Below are positions 9,191-18,527 of a DNA stretch of 64,000 nt, one piece after another. Position numbers and translations under genes: made by a program. Origin of the DNA: CAWCTD01 sp963798455 (lineage in GTDB: Bacteria; Acidobacteriota; Terriglobia; Bryobacterales; Bryobacteraceae); contig CAWCTD010000003.1 of the NCBI GenBank assembly GCA_963798455.1, positions 2,976,001 through 3,040,000 of the forward strand, written 5' to 3'. Below the pieces are notes generated by a model, which had not been told where the DNA came from, did not search any database, and worked only from the letters and a program-made list of their open reading frames with translations. Within the stretch, counting starts at the first letter, position 1; every line of letters begins with the position of its first letter.

Positions 9191-9723
9191 ACGATTTCAA
9201 CGAGGCCTTTGCGATCGGCCGCCGCGGCAGGAAGAAGGCGTCGCGCATCCGCCCGGGGGTGATGGTCGCCACACCCGTGGCAGCGATCCTGTTTCAGGTC
9301 TACGTTCCGCTGTACTTCCCCCTGCTCCGCTACCTCGAACTGCCGTTGCTGGTAACGGTCTACCTGGCCGTCTCGCGCCGGAGTCCGATTGGGGGAGCGC
9401 TGATCGGGGCCGTCATTGGACTCATTCAGGACGCTCTCTCCTATCAGCCGATCGGCACCCTCGGCATGGTGAAGACGCTCGCCGGTTACGCGGCCGCCTC
9501 GATCGGGGTGCGGCTGGACACCGGGCACGCGGCCGTTCGCATGGGTCTCGGCGCCGTCTTCTTCCTGGGTCATCAGCTACTGTACTGGACGGTGCGGCGA
9601 GTCCTGCTGGGGGCGCCGTCCGGGCTGGAGATTGTTCAGACGCTCCTGGCCGCCCTGGCCAACGGCCTGGCCGCCGTCCCGCTCTTCTACCTATTGGATA
9701 AACTGAAGGATACGGAAGAATAG
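9187..9723 (+). CDS. mreD: Rod shape-determining protein MreD
   Basis: A 178-residue integral membrane protein of the elongasome. It has a charged N-terminus (GRRGRKKASR), about five hydrophobic segments (VMVATPVAAILFQVYVPLYF, LLVTVYLAV, IGGALIGAVIGLIQDALS and others), and the GLIQDALS motif typical of the family. The start overlaps the mreC stop by 4 bases, implying translational coupling. Confidence 0.9.
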   Translation: MNDFNEAFAIGRRGRKKASRIRPGVMVATPVAAILFQVYVPLYFPLLRYLELPLLVTVYLAVSRRSPIGGALIGAVIGLIQDALSYQPIGTLGMVKTLAGYAAASIGVRLDTGHAAVRMGLGAVFFLGHQLLYWTVRRVLLGAPSGLEIVQTLLAALANGLAAVPLFYLLDKLKDTEE

Positions 9724-9736
9724 AATTGGTCCAGTC

Positions 9737-11617
9737 GTGACCCTGCCGCCGGACGAACATAACGAGAACGCTGCGCGCTACAGTCCCCTGAGGCGTGACG
9801 ATGTGAAGTTCGCCACCGGGCGAATCACGTTGTTCCAGTACCTGATGCTCGGCGTCTTTCTGTACCTGATCTCAGGTTTCTGGGCCCTCCAGGTTCGCAA
9901 TCCGGAGTACTACAGCGAGCAGGCCGAGCGGAACCGCATCAAGGCCCTGCCGATTCCCGCTCCACGCGGCAAGATCCTGGATCGCGACGGCCGCGTTATC
10001 GTGGACAACCACTCCTCGTTCAGCCTCATGCTGCTGCGGGAGAATCTGAAGCAGGAAGAGGTGAGGCCGGTCGCGGACGGACTCGGGCTGGACTACGGCG
10101 AGCTGGCCTCGCGCTTGAGGCGGTTCTCCTCGCAGCCCCGCTACAGGCCGATCACCGTCAAAGAGGAACTGACCCAGGGCGACCTGGCCTTCGTGGAGGC
10201 CCACCGCGGCGACGCCGGCTTTCCCGAGATGGAGTTGATCCACGCGCAGCGCCGTCTCTATCCGCGCAACGGCCTGGCCGCGCACGTGATCGGCTACGTG
10301 GGAGAGGTGAGTGAAGGCGAGTTGAACACCCTCGAGTTCGTCAAGTACAACCAGGGGGACCTTATCGGGAAGGCCGGTGTGGAGAGACAGTACAACGGAA
10401 CACTGACTGGCATTGACGGGCAGCGCCAGGTGGTGGTGGACAACATGGGCCACGAGCGCCAGGTGATCGGCCTTAAAGAGGCCGTGCCGGGCAAGCCGCT
10501 CCGACTCACCATCGACCTGGATTTGCAGGCGGTGGCCGAGCTCGCCATGGAAGGGCGCAAAGGCGCCGTGGTGGCGCTCGACCCGCGCAACGGCGACGTG
10601 CTGGCCATGGTGAGCCAGCCGGCGTACGACCCGAGCGAGTTCACCGGTGGAATCCGTTCCCGCGACTGGCAGGACCTCATCGACAATCCCGACCATCCGC
10701 TCCTGAACCGCGCCATCCAGGCCCAGCTTGCGCCCGGCTCCACCTTCAAGCCGATCGTCGCGCTGGCGGGCCTGGAGAGTGGAGCTATCGACGACAGCTT
10801 CGGAGTGCACTGCCCGGGCGGCGCCACGTTCTATGGCCGCTATTTTCGGTGCTGGCTCAAGGGCGGCCACGGCGCCGTCGATCTGCACCGCGGGATCGTG
10901 CAGTCGTGCGACGTGTTCTTTTACAACGTGGGAAACCGCGTGGGCATCGACAAGCTGGCGGAATATGCGGAGGCGTGCGGCCTGGGGAGGAAGACCGGCA
11001 TCGACCTGCCGAACGAAGCCGAAGGGCTGGTGCCGTCCAGCCAGTGGAAGATCAGGAACACTCGGCAGAAATGGTATGCCGGGGAGACGATCTCGGTCGC
11101 CATCGGACAGGGCGCCCTGACGGTCACGCCTCTTCAACTGGCCTACGCCATGGGCGGCATCGCCATGGGCGGGATTTGGTACACGCCCCACGTCGTCGCC
11201 GACCCTAGCCGGCAGGAGACCCCGCGCCGGGCGTCGTTCAATCCCGACAACGTGGCGAAAGTCATCTACGGCATGTATGGCGTGGTCAACGAGGGGGGTA
11301 CCGGCGCGGCTGCCCGGGTTCCCGGCATCGAGATTTGCGGGAAGACCGGGACCGCCCAGCTTGCCTCCGGGGAGGGACTGAAGGCCCTCAGGGCGGCGGG
11401 GGAGCCGCTAAATGACAACGGCTGGTTCGTGGGCTTTGCCCCGCGCGATGCCCCTGAGATTGTTGTCGCGGTGCTGTGGGAAGGCGGACTTCACGGTGCC
11501 ACGGCCGCTCCTATCGCCAGGGACGTGATCAAAGCCTACTTTGACAAGAAAGCGACCCATCAACCGGCGCAGTTGCTGGCTCGGGGAGCGGGCAGAGGAG
11601 ACAGCCAGGCGCCATGA
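9737..11617 (+). CDS. mrdA: Penicillin-binding protein 2 (elongasome transpeptidase)
   Basis: PBP2 cross-links side-wall peptidoglycan together with RodA. The 626-residue protein has a cytoplasmic tail, one membrane anchor (LFQYLMLGVFLYLISGFWAL), a pedestal domain with PRGKILDRDGRVI, and the transpeptidase domain. The three active-site motifs are present: SxxK in APGSTFKPI, the SCD variant of SxN (QSCDVFFYNVG), and KTG in CGKTGTAQ. The likely start is GTG 9737, 13 bases after mreD. The mreBCD-mrdA-rodA order is canonical. Confidence 0.95.
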   Translation: MTLPPDEHNENAARYSPLRRDDVKFATGRITLFQYLMLGVFLYLISGFWALQVRNPEYYSEQAERNRIKALPIPAPRGKILDRDGRVIVDNHSSFSLMLLRENLKQEEVRPVADGLGLDYGELASRLRRFSSQPRYRPITVKEELTQGDLAFVEAHRGDAGFPEMELIHAQRRLYPRNGLAAHVIGYVGEVSEGELNTLEFVKYNQGDLIGKAGVERQYNGTLTGIDGQRQVVVDNMGHERQVIGLKEAVPGKPLRLTIDLDLQAVAELAMEGRKGAVVALDPRNGDVLAMVSQPAYDPSEFTGGIRSRDWQDLIDNPDHPLLNRAIQAQLAPGSTFKPIVALAGLESGAIDDSFGVHCPGGATFYGRYFRCWLKGGHGAVDLHRGIVQSCDVFFYNVGNRVGIDKLAEYAEACGLGRKTGIDLPNEAEGLVPSSQWKIRNTRQKWYAGETISVAIGQGALTVTPLQLAYAMGGIAMGGIWYTPHVVADPSRQETPRRASFNPDNVAKVIYGMYGVVNEGGTGAAARVPGIEICGKTGTAQLASGEGLKALRAAGEPLNDNGWFVGFAPRDAPEIVVAVLWEGGLHGATAAPIARDVIKAYFDKKATHQPAQLLARGAGRGDSQAP

Positions 11618-12705
11618 CCGAGTACCGCTCTTCGCGCGATCTGGATTGGCCGCTGGTGCTGTGGACCCTGCTGATCTGCTCCTTCGGAATCCTGCAAATC
11701 TACAGCGCGACCGCGGGAACCGTCTGGGCCCAGGCCTGGTGGAGGCAGACGCTGTTCGTGCTGCTCGGCCTGGTGCTGATGTACACCGTCGCCAGGATCG
11801 ACTACCATAGGTTTCTGGAGCGTGTGCCGATTTTGTACGTGGCGGGGCTGCTCACGCTGGTGGGCGTTCTGCTTTTTGGGCGCCAAGCCTTCGGATCGAA
11901 GCGCTGGATCCCTCTGCCCGGCGGGTTCACACTTCAGGTTTCGGAATTCGTTAAACTGATCATAGTACTGCTGGTGGCGCGGTATTTGAGCGAGCTGAAA
12001 GGCGACCGTCCCGGCATCCGGGACTTACTGAAGCTGGCCGGACTGGTGACGCTCCCCATGGCGCTGGTGATGAAACAACCCGATTTGGGCACGGCTATAA
12101 CGTACGGGGCCGTCGTGGCAGCGGGGGTTTTCTTCGCCGGTCTTCGGTGGCAGCACGCGGGCGCCATAGCAGTGCTGGCAGTCCTGGTGCTGCCCGTGGG
12201 CTGGATGGCTTTGAAGGACTACCAGAAGGATCGCCTGATGTCGTTCCAGGATCCTTTGCGCGACCCGCTCGGCTCGGGCTACCAGGTTATCCAATCCAAG
12301 ATTGCGGTTGGTTCTGGCGGCATGTGGGGGAAGGGCACCACGCGCGGCTCGCAAACGCAGTTGCGCTTTCTTCCGGTGCCCCACACGGATTTTATACTCT
12401 CGGCCTTCGCCGAGGAACACGGTTTCTTCGGAGTTTTGATTGTTTTGGCTTTGTATTTCCTGATGCTGATGCAGATCGTTCAGAATGCGCAGGCGGCGCC
12501 CGATCGCGCCGGCATGTACGTCTGCATGGGCATTGGCGCGCTATTGCTGTTCCAATTGCTGGTCAACGCCGGGATGCTGGTTGGTCGCATGCCCGTAACC
12601 GGCGTTCCCTTGCCGCTGATGAGCTACGGCGGTTCCAGCGTCTTGACCGTATTCATCATGCTGGGACTGGTCAACAACGTCAGGCTGCAGCGGTTTGTAA
12701 ATTGA
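11614..12705 (+). CDS. rodA: SEDS glycosyltransferase RodA
   Basis: RodA polymerises lipid II glycan strands in the elongasome. The 363-residue protein is mostly membrane helices. It has the SEDS landmarks ATAGTVW near the first loop, GSKRWIPLPG, QPDLGTAIT, GSGGMWGKGTTRGSQTQLRFLP with the conserved catalytic-loop region, and TGVPLPLMSYGGSSVL near the C-terminus. The ATG overlaps the mrdA stop by 4 bases. The operon probably ends here. Confidence 0.95.
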   Translation: MTEYRSSRDLDWPLVLWTLLICSFGILQIYSATAGTVWAQAWWRQTLFVLLGLVLMYTVARIDYHRFLERVPILYVAGLLTLVGVLLFGRQAFGSKRWIPLPGGFTLQVSEFVKLIIVLLVARYLSELKGDRPGIRDLLKLAGLVTLPMALVMKQPDLGTAITYGAVVAAGVFFAGLRWQHAGAIAVLAVLVLPVGWMALKDYQKDRLMSFQDPLRDPLGSGYQVIQSKIAVGSGGMWGKGTTRGSQTQLRFLPVPHTDFILSAFAEEHGFFGVLIVLALYFLMLMQIVQNAQAAPDRAGMYVCMGIGALLLFQLLVNAGMLVGRMPVTGVPLPLMSYGGSSVLTVFIMLGLVNNVRLQRFVN

Positions 12706-12961
12706 AGCGAGACGCAGTCTCGCGAGGTGATCGAGGCTAACGAGTTTTAGGTTGCAAGCGCGAGCGGGGAGTGGACTCCGAGAAGCTGTGGCTGTGATGC
12801 CGCGCAGTTCCGCCCCGTGCCGCCAGCGATGCGTAACGAACCGGCATCCGGCGGGCGCGCGCAAAAAGATTTGAAGTATTGATGATCCGCTGACCGGCGG
12901 ATTCCGCCTCTGACCCTCCGCGTTGCTGCGCTCCTTGCTTTTTGAGAGGTGAGGAGCATCC
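12706..12961 (+). other. Leader region of the RNase E/G gene
   Basis: 256 bases without a gene. A perfect 7-bp hairpin GCGAGAC-GCA-GTCTCGC lies at 12707-12723, right after the rodA stop and without a T-tract. A small TCCGC/GCGGA hairpin lies near 12886-12901. A GAGGAG ribosome binding site precedes the ATG at 12962. Known RNase E genes are autoregulated through leader hairpins, so the structures may matter, but no conserved motif was recognised. Confidence 0.35.
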
Positions 12962-15196
12962 ATGGGAAAAGAGTTAGTAATCTCCTCCAACCGCCACGAA
13001 ACTAAGGTGGCGGTCCTGGAGGACGACCAACTGGTCGAAGTCTACTTTCAACGATCGAACGAGTACTCCCTTGCCGGCAGTATCCACAAGGGGCGCGTGA
13101 CCCGGGTTCTGCCCGGGATGCAATCCGCCTTTGTGGACCTGGGCCTGGATCGTGACGCCTTCCTCTACGTCTCCGATTTCTTCGAGGAGCACGAGGAATA
13201 CGACAAGATGGGCGTGCCCGTGGCAGACCGGGGCCGCCGGGAGAAGCCCGTACCCCCCGCGGCGGCCGCCGCACCCGAGCCGGCCGCGGCCGTCGAACGT
13301 CCGGCCGACGAGGAGGGAAAGGATCACAAGAGCCGGCGTTCCCGCCGGCGCCGCTCCCGGGGCCGAGGGTTCCCGGAGTCCAAGTACGTGTCGGCCGCGC
13401 CGGCTCCCGCTGCGGCTCCGGCTCCGGCTCCGGCCCAGCCTCCCGCGACGGGCTTCGAGATCCTTCCCGGCGAAACGCTCGCAAGACACCGCCAGGGGGC
13501 TGGCGATGGGCAGGAAGATCCCCCGCCCGAGGCCAGCGAGGCCCCGGGCGCTCTCGAAGAGATGGTTGCCCCCGAGACCGGCGAATCTGAGATGCCCGCC
13601 CTCGACCAGGAACCAGTTCCGGCCGATGCGGGCTCCGGTGAGTCCCCCGAGACCTTCCTGGAAGAGGAGGTCGAACTGGTCGACAAGCTTGAACCGGACG
13701 AGGAGCCGGAGCCCACGGCCGAACCGGATCTGGCCGATGAGGCCGAGCCGGCCGCCGCGCCCGAGGAGACGCCGTCCGTGGCGGGTGAAACCGAGTCTCC
13801 GGCGCCGCCAGCGGGTTTGAAGGCGGACCTGCGCGAACCCGCGCATCGCTATCCGCACCGCGTCTCGCGCCGGCTTCGCCGCAAGACGCAAGGCGGGGCC
13901 GAGGTCGAACCCCGCGCCCAGCGGTACGAGCGCCCGGATGTGCCGGCCCGGCCCGAGACCGAGGAGGCCGCCGAGGCCGCCGCGGCGAAACCGGCTCCCT
14001 CTATCAGCGATCTGCTCCGCGAGGGGCAGGAAGTCCTGGTGCAGATCGCCAAGGAGCCTTTGGGCCAGAAAGGCGCGCGCATCACGTCCCACATCGCCCT
14101 GCCCGGGCGCTACGTCGTGTACATGCCGACCGTGGACCATATGGGCGTGTCCCGCAAGGTGGCTTCCGACGAAGAGCGCTTCAGGCTCCGGCGCATTTTG
14201 CAGGCCCACTGCACCGGAATGCCCGGCGGCTTCATCGTGCGCACGGCGGGCGAAGGAAAGTCCGAGCGCGATATCGCGGCCGACATGACGTTTCTCTACG
14301 ACCTCTGGCTCGACATCCGCCAGAAGGCCGAGAAGAAACCGGCTCCGGCTATGGTTCACCACGATCTGGACATCGTCCAGCGGCTGCTTCGCGACCAGCT
14401 CGCCGAAAACTTCAAGGGCATCTGGGTGGACAACGAGGAGGTCTACGAGAGCGTGTTGCGCTTCGTGGAGCGGCTCCAGCCCGCCCTGGTCTCCCGGGTA
14501 AAAATGTACACCCGCTCGGCGCCGATCTTCGACGCCTTCAACATCACTTCCGAGATGGAGAAGGCCCTTCGCCCGAAGGTGTGGCTGAAGTCGGGAGGCT
14601 ACATCGTCGTGAACCAGACCGAGGCGCTGGTGGCCATCGACGTTAACACCGGCAAATTCGTCGGCAAGTCCAACCGCCTGGAAGACACCATCGTCAAGAC
14701 CAACACGGAGGCGATCCGGGAGATCGTGCGGCAGATCCGGTTGAGGGACCTGGGCGGCATCATCGTCGTCGATTTCATCGACATGGACGAGCGCAAGAAT
14801 CGCCAGAAGGTGATGCAGGCCCTCGAAGACGAGATGCAGCGCGACCGGGCTCCTTACAAGATTCTCCAGTTCAACGATTTTGGACTGGTGGCCATCACCC
14901 GCAGGCGGGTGAAGCAAAGCCTCGAGCGTACGCTGTGCTCGCCTTGCCCTTATTGCGAGGGCGCCGGCTACGTCAAGAGCGTGCAGACCGTGGTCAGCGA
15001 GATCCTTCAGGAGGCCAGCAAGGTCGCCGACGCGGTGGAGGGTCCCAACGTCGTGCTCCGCGTCAACCCGGACGTGGCCAAGCTTCTGAAATCCACCGAC
15101 AACGACTACCTGGAGGAATTGGAGGAGATCCTCCGCCGGCCCGTCCTGGTGACCGGCGACCCCGCGCTGCATCCCGAGAAGTGGGACATGGCATGA
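12962..15196 (+). CDS. rng: Ribonuclease E/G with a large insertion in the S1 domain
   Basis: A 744-residue endoribonuclease of the RNase E/G family for RNA decay and rRNA/tRNA processing. It starts MGKELVISSN like RNase G. The S1 half-motif HKGRVTRVLPGMQSAFVDLG runs at about residues 42-61. From about residue 82 to 345 lies a low-complexity insert rich in Pro, Glu and Ala with a basic patch (KSRRSRRRRSRGRG). The S1 then resumes with SISDLLREGQEVLVQIAKEP. The catalytic core is intact: Mg-binding Asp near 560 (VAIDVNTGKF) and 604 (VVDFIDMDERKNR), and the Zn-link CSPCPYC. No E. coli-type C-terminal degradosome scaffold is present; the insert may play that part. Confidence 0.93.
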   Translation: MGKELVISSNRHETKVAVLEDDQLVEVYFQRSNEYSLAGSIHKGRVTRVLPGMQSAFVDLGLDRDAFLYVSDFFEEHEEYDKMGVPVADRGRREKPVPPAAAAAPEPAAAVERPADEEGKDHKSRRSRRRRSRGRGFPESKYVSAAPAPAAAPAPAPAQPPATGFEILPGETLARHRQGAGDGQEDPPPEASEAPGALEEMVAPETGESEMPALDQEPVPADAGSGESPETFLEEEVELVDKLEPDEEPEPTAEPDLADEAEPAAAPEETPSVAGETESPAPPAGLKADLREPAHRYPHRVSRRLRRKTQGGAEVEPRAQRYERPDVPARPETEEAAEAAAAKPAPSISDLLREGQEVLVQIAKEPLGQKGARITSHIALPGRYVVYMPTVDHMGVSRKVASDEERFRLRRILQAHCTGMPGGFIVRTAGEGKSERDIAADMTFLYDLWLDIRQKAEKKPAPAMVHHDLDIVQRLLRDQLAENFKGIWVDNEEVYESVLRFVERLQPALVSRVKMYTRSAPIFDAFNITSEMEKALRPKVWLKSGGYIVVNQTEALVAIDVNTGKFVGKSNRLEDTIVKTNTEAIREIVRQIRLRDLGGIIVVDFIDMDERKNRQKVMQALEDEMQRDRAPYKILQFNDFGLVAITRRRVKQSLERTLCSPCPYCEGAGYVKSVQTVVSEILQEASKVADAVEGPNVVLRVNPDVAKLLKSTDNDYLEELEEILRRPVLVTGDPALHPEKWDMA

Positions 15197-16086
15197 GGCT
15201 CGCTCGCGTCTGCCTGCTTCCGGCTTATATGGCCGTGGCGGGCGCGGCGGCCAGTGCGTTTGCCCAATTGCCGTCCATCAAGGTCTATTCCGAGCTGCAG
15301 CGCATCGATCCGTCCGGGAAGGTCGTGTCCGCCGACCGGGCGCGCCGCGCCGGGGTCCCGTCGCGCGAGATCCTCTCGCCCGCTCTGGCCAGGAACGCCC
15401 ATGCTGCCTTCCACGTCGCGCTAACGGTTCCCACCGGCACGGACTTCACTCTCTATGTGGGCCAGAACCCCGAAGGCTTCCTCGGCGTCGCCCTGTACAA
15501 GGAGACCTGGCTGAAGCGCGGCGCGAAATGGGTCCCGGACGGGCTGGAGCCGGTGAAACTGCCCTATACCGGGCGGCTGCCGGATGCTTCCATGCCGATC
15601 CTCGGGCAGACCACGGTGACGATCCTCATGGACCTTTGGGTCCCGCCCAACACGGAAGTGCGGAGGACCAAGGTCGAGCCCGAGCTTCACGTGGACGGCC
15701 AGTGGATCACCTACCCCATGGAAGTGCGCATCCTGCCGGCCATCGTCCCCGAGCAAAAAGACAGCGGCGTCCCCCTGCCGGCTGTGGAGGAACCCTCCGA
15801 TTCGGCGGCGCGCGCGGCCTTGCGGTCCTACCTCTGCGGCGCGGCTCCGGGGGACTACGCCACTCGGGGCACGATCCGCTGGATCCTGTTGCGAGACGCT
15901 CTCCAGGACACGGCGCTGGCCCGGTCGCTGGAATCTACTCCCGGCGCGAGGCTGCTGCCGGAGATCCTGAAGCTGGCCGGCTCGGGCGACGCGGCCAAGT
16001 GGTGTCAGGCGCCGGTCTTCCCCGAGGACCTGGGTCCGGAGTGGTACCTCCGCCTGCGGGACGCGCTGTACCGCATGGTAGACTAA
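15193..16086 (+). CDS. Secreted protein of unknown function
   Basis: A 297-residue protein with a clear signal peptide (RLARVCLLPAYMAVAGAAASAFAQ). The mature part contains a beta-rich middle (HAAFHVALTVPTGTDFTLYV, TVTILMDLWVPPNTEVRRTKVEPEL), then a helical C-terminal half with two cysteines (YLCGAAPGDY, KWCQAPVF). Its ATG overlaps the RNase stop, so it is likely cotranscribed with rng. No family was recognised. Being periplasmic, it is unlikely to act directly with the nuclease. Confidence 0.75.
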   Translation: MRLARVCLLPAYMAVAGAAASAFAQLPSIKVYSELQRIDPSGKVVSADRARRAGVPSREILSPALARNAHAAFHVALTVPTGTDFTLYVGQNPEGFLGVALYKETWLKRGAKWVPDGLEPVKLPYTGRLPDASMPILGQTTVTILMDLWVPPNTEVRRTKVEPELHVDGQWITYPMEVRILPAIVPEQKDSGVPLPAVEEPSDSAARAALRSYLCGAAPGDYATRGTIRWILLRDALQDTALARSLESTPGARLLPEILKLAGSGDAAKWCQAPVFPEDLGPEWYLRLRDALYRMVD

Positions 16087-16096
16087 GCTCGTTGAC

Positions 16097-16129
16097 GCTT
16101 CCGAGCCGCGAACGTAAGCGAGCGGAAGC
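16097..16129. repeat. REP-like palindrome, CCGAGCC type
   Basis: A 33-base imperfect palindrome with outer arms GCTTCCG and CGGAAGC and the core CCGAGCCGCGAACGTAAGCG. The core resembles the right arm of the palindrome at 39736-39795 (CCGAGCCACGACCGTCAGGG), which suggests a dispersed repeat family. It sits between the secreted-protein gene and tRNA-Ser. Confidence 0.55.
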
Positions 16130-16144
16130 CTCCGCGACCGCACC

Positions 16145-16231
16145 GGAGAGATGGCCGAGTGGTTGAAGGCGCACGCTTGGAAAGCGTGTATAGGGGAAAC
16201 TCTATCGAGGGTTCGAATCCCTCTCTCTCCG
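16145..16231 (+). tRNA. tRNA-Ser (anticodon GGA)
   Basis: An 87-base class II tRNA. Acceptor arm GGAGAGA pairs with TCTCTCC, the D-arm carries GCCGAGTGGTTGAAGGC, the anticodon stem-loop is ACGCTTGGAAAGCGT with anticodon GGA, there is a long variable arm, and the T-loop is GGGTTCGAATCC. The CCA end is encoded at 16232-16234. Its 3' end is duplicated 6.07 kb downstream, marking it as an integration site. Confidence 0.97.
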
Positions 16232-16259
16232 CCACCTAGAATCAATAGCTTACGGGCGG
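16205..16259 (+). repeat. Left attachment repeat (tRNA-Ser 3' end)
   Basis: 55 bases covering the last part of tRNA-Ser and 28 bases beyond it. It matches 22275-22329 at 51 of 55 positions in the same orientation. This is the classic signature of site-specific integration at a tRNA 3' end. Confidence 0.85.
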
Positions 16260-16881
16260 CAGGCTGTAGTTTTTGGGTAATGAATCAGGGTTTTGCTCTC
16301 TCTCCGCATTTCCCCCTCGCCCAAAGGACTGTCGTCCGCAAGTATTCCGTCCGGGCACCAACGCATCGATTCTATGGGCGTTCATTCAAGAAAACTCGTC
16401 CGTCCTCCGATCACTGGACGTTCAACATTGACGAAATCCCGGCGTTTGGCAGTCCTCTAACTTCTGCGGCGTCCACCGCCCTCAGGACGCGCAAGCACCG
16501 ATCAGAATGGAAGATGGCATGCTAGGCTCAGAGTTCCAGAAACGCACATCGTGCGTGGTCAGGCGCCGAATCGGCAGGTCGAATATTCTGACCCAACGGG
16601 GGAGCGCCGTCATCAACGTTCATACGGACCAGCATTGCTGTGATATTTCAGTCCGATAGATGAAGACTACGGGCGTTATCGGGAGCTATTTCGGCCCTAG
16701 AGGAGGTTGTCCAGCAGAGCGATGTCGCGCTCGAACCTCTCCATCAGCCCACAGAGAACCCAGCGCCAAACCATTGAATGGGCATTTTCACTGAACGTCG
16801 AGCACTAAGGGGAGATTGTCAATCAAGGTGATCGATTCGGACGGGTGCTTCCAGCAGACCAGATGGTTCCCGGATGGGGCC
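16260..16881. other. Gene-free stretch inside the island
   Basis: About 620 bases between the left repeat and the 3' end of the radical SAM gene. Short open frames exist on both strands but none shows a ribosome binding site, domain or coding-like composition. I see nothing definable here; it may hold degraded integrase sequence. Confidence 0.4.
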
Positions 16882-18480
16882 TCATGCCGCTGTGGCGGCC
16901 GCTCTATGCAAAGCCGAATGGAATGTCGGGCTGTACTTCTCCGTCACCAGGTCAAGCCGGTCGAAGATTTCGGACTGCACCGCTTCGTCGCGTGCCGAGA
17001 TCTGGTTCAGCAGGCGCCAGCGCAGGGCGACACTCTCAGCGTCGGTACAATCCTCGACCAGGTCAAGCGACCGCTCGAGCGTCGACAGTCCGCTGTCGTT
17101 TGCCAGGTCGATCAACGACCGGATCTCGCGGCCGTACTCCGCCGTCCAAGGCGCATCCTCAAAAGCTCGCGCGACGAGGTGGTCGAAATAGGCCATGCGA
17201 AGAGTCTCGATAAGTCCGTTCGGCGAGGAATTTCTGTTTGTGAAGCGAAGCGTAATCCAAAGCGCGTAGTAGTCCAGGCGGCGGTCCAGAAAATTGTAGT
17301 CAGGCCGCACCGGATCGCCCGTGATCCGGCCTTCCTCGGTCAAGCGCTTCTCGATTGCGGTGCCCGCCAGCGGCAGCATCTTCACAAACGAAATCGGCGG
17401 TCCGCCCAATTCAGCGACTTGGCGCAAGAAATCGACGTTCTCGCGGATGCTGGCGAATGTGGTCCCAGGATCGAGCAGCATGAACCCCATATCGAACTCC
17501 ACACCGACGCTCCTTAACGTCCGCATGGCGTACAAGTTCTGCTCAACCGTCGCATGTTTATTCAACGTCGCGAGGCCCAGGCTGTTCCCGGACTCCACGC
17601 CAAGGTAGACCGCCAGCAGGCCGCGATCGCGACAGCGGGACATGATTTCCGGCTCTATGTCGTCCACCCGACAGGAAATCTTCCAGCCGATCTTACCCGT
17701 GAGGCCTTCGGCGTCCAGCGCGATCAGGAAGCGTTCCACCCAGGCGCGTTGGGGTCCCGTTTTCGCCGCAAAATCATCATCCTGGAAAAGAAACAACCGC
17801 ACGCCGCGGCTGTTGTAGAGGGCTCTCATTTCGGCGGCGACATCCTCGGGCGACCGGGTCCGGCGGTGCGGTCCGGGGGCTTCGCCATAGAACTGACGGA
17901 TGCTGCAAAATGAGCAATTGAACAGACAACCACGACTGGCCAGCATGGGAGCCATGGGAATGCCGCGTGCCGCCTGGAGAGTATCGCCGCGCGTAGGCCA
18001 GGGGAGTGAATCGAGATCGTCCACGAGCGGGCGCGCCGGGTCGACCACTATCTCGTCGCCGCGGCGGAATACGAGGTTCTGGATACTCGGCCAATTCTCT
18101 GGCCGGTCCATGTTGGCAAGCAATTCCCCCGTCGTGATTTCGCCCTCGAAGCGAACTACCGAATCAAGTTCCGGCAGCTCGCGCATGGTGCGTTCGGGAC
18201 ATAGGCTCGGGTAATGTCCTCCGGCGGTAAAGTGCGCGCGCACTCCTGCCCGCCGGAGGGATTTCATCAAATCTCCGAATTCGCGAAGATTGTATTGAAA
18301 AATGATGGAAAAGCCGATGAGTTTTGGGGTTTCCAGCAGCGCGGCATGAACCACGCGGTCATCGGCATCCGGGGCATAGGGGACCAGCCTGGTTCGGTGA
18401 CCCTCGGCTTGCAAGTACGACATGATGTACCGCAGCCCCAAATTCTCCTGATCCTCCCAACCAACGAACATTGCATCCAT
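16882..18480 (-). CDS. B12-binding-domain radical SAM enzyme
   Basis: A 532-residue protein. Residues 1-140 form a Rossmann-like B12-binding domain (MFVGWEDQENLGLRYIMSYL ... AHFTAGGHYPSL). The radical SAM cluster motif CLFNCSFC lies near residue 190, followed by TIM-barrel elements (LFLFQDDDFAAKTG, LLAVYLGVESGN, FDMGFMLLDPGTT). The domain order fits class B-type rSAM enzymes, which include methyltransferases and modifiers of peptides or small molecules. No SPASM domain was seen. The start follows AAGGGG by a short gap, 47 bases downstream of the peptide gene on the same strand, so the two probably form one transcript. Confidence 0.88.
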   Translation of the reverse strand: MDAMFVGWEDQENLGLRYIMSYLQAEGHRTRLVPYAPDADDRVVHAALLETPKLIGFSIIFQYNLREFGDLMKSLRRAGVRAHFTAGGHYPSLCPERTMRELPELDSVVRFEGEITTGELLANMDRPENWPSIQNLVFRRGDEIVVDPARPLVDDLDSLPWPTRGDTLQAARGIPMAPMLASRGCLFNCSFCSIRQFYGEAPGPHRRTRSPEDVAAEMRALYNSRGVRLFLFQDDDFAAKTGPQRAWVERFLIALDAEGLTGKIGWKISCRVDDIEPEIMSRCRDRGLLAVYLGVESGNSLGLATLNKHATVEQNLYAMRTLRSVGVEFDMGFMLLDPGTTFASIRENVDFLRQVAELGGPPISFVKMLPLAGTAIEKRLTEEGRITGDPVRPDYNFLDRRLDYYALWITLRFTNRNSSPNGLIETLRMAYFDHLVARAFEDAPWTAEYGREIRSLIDLANDSGLSTLERSLDLVEDCTDAESVALRWRLLNQISARDEAVQSEIFDRLDLVTEKYSPTFHSALHRAAATAA

Positions 18481-18527
18481 TGCGATTGCCCCTTGTTTGG
18501 TGAACTACATTGGTGGACTACCGCGGT

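Noticed and set aside
12974..15172. 732-codon minus-strand open frame opposite the RNase E/G gene
   Set aside because: It has His/Gly/Arg-rich nonsense composition typical of antisense frames in GC-rich genes and mirrors the RNase exactly.
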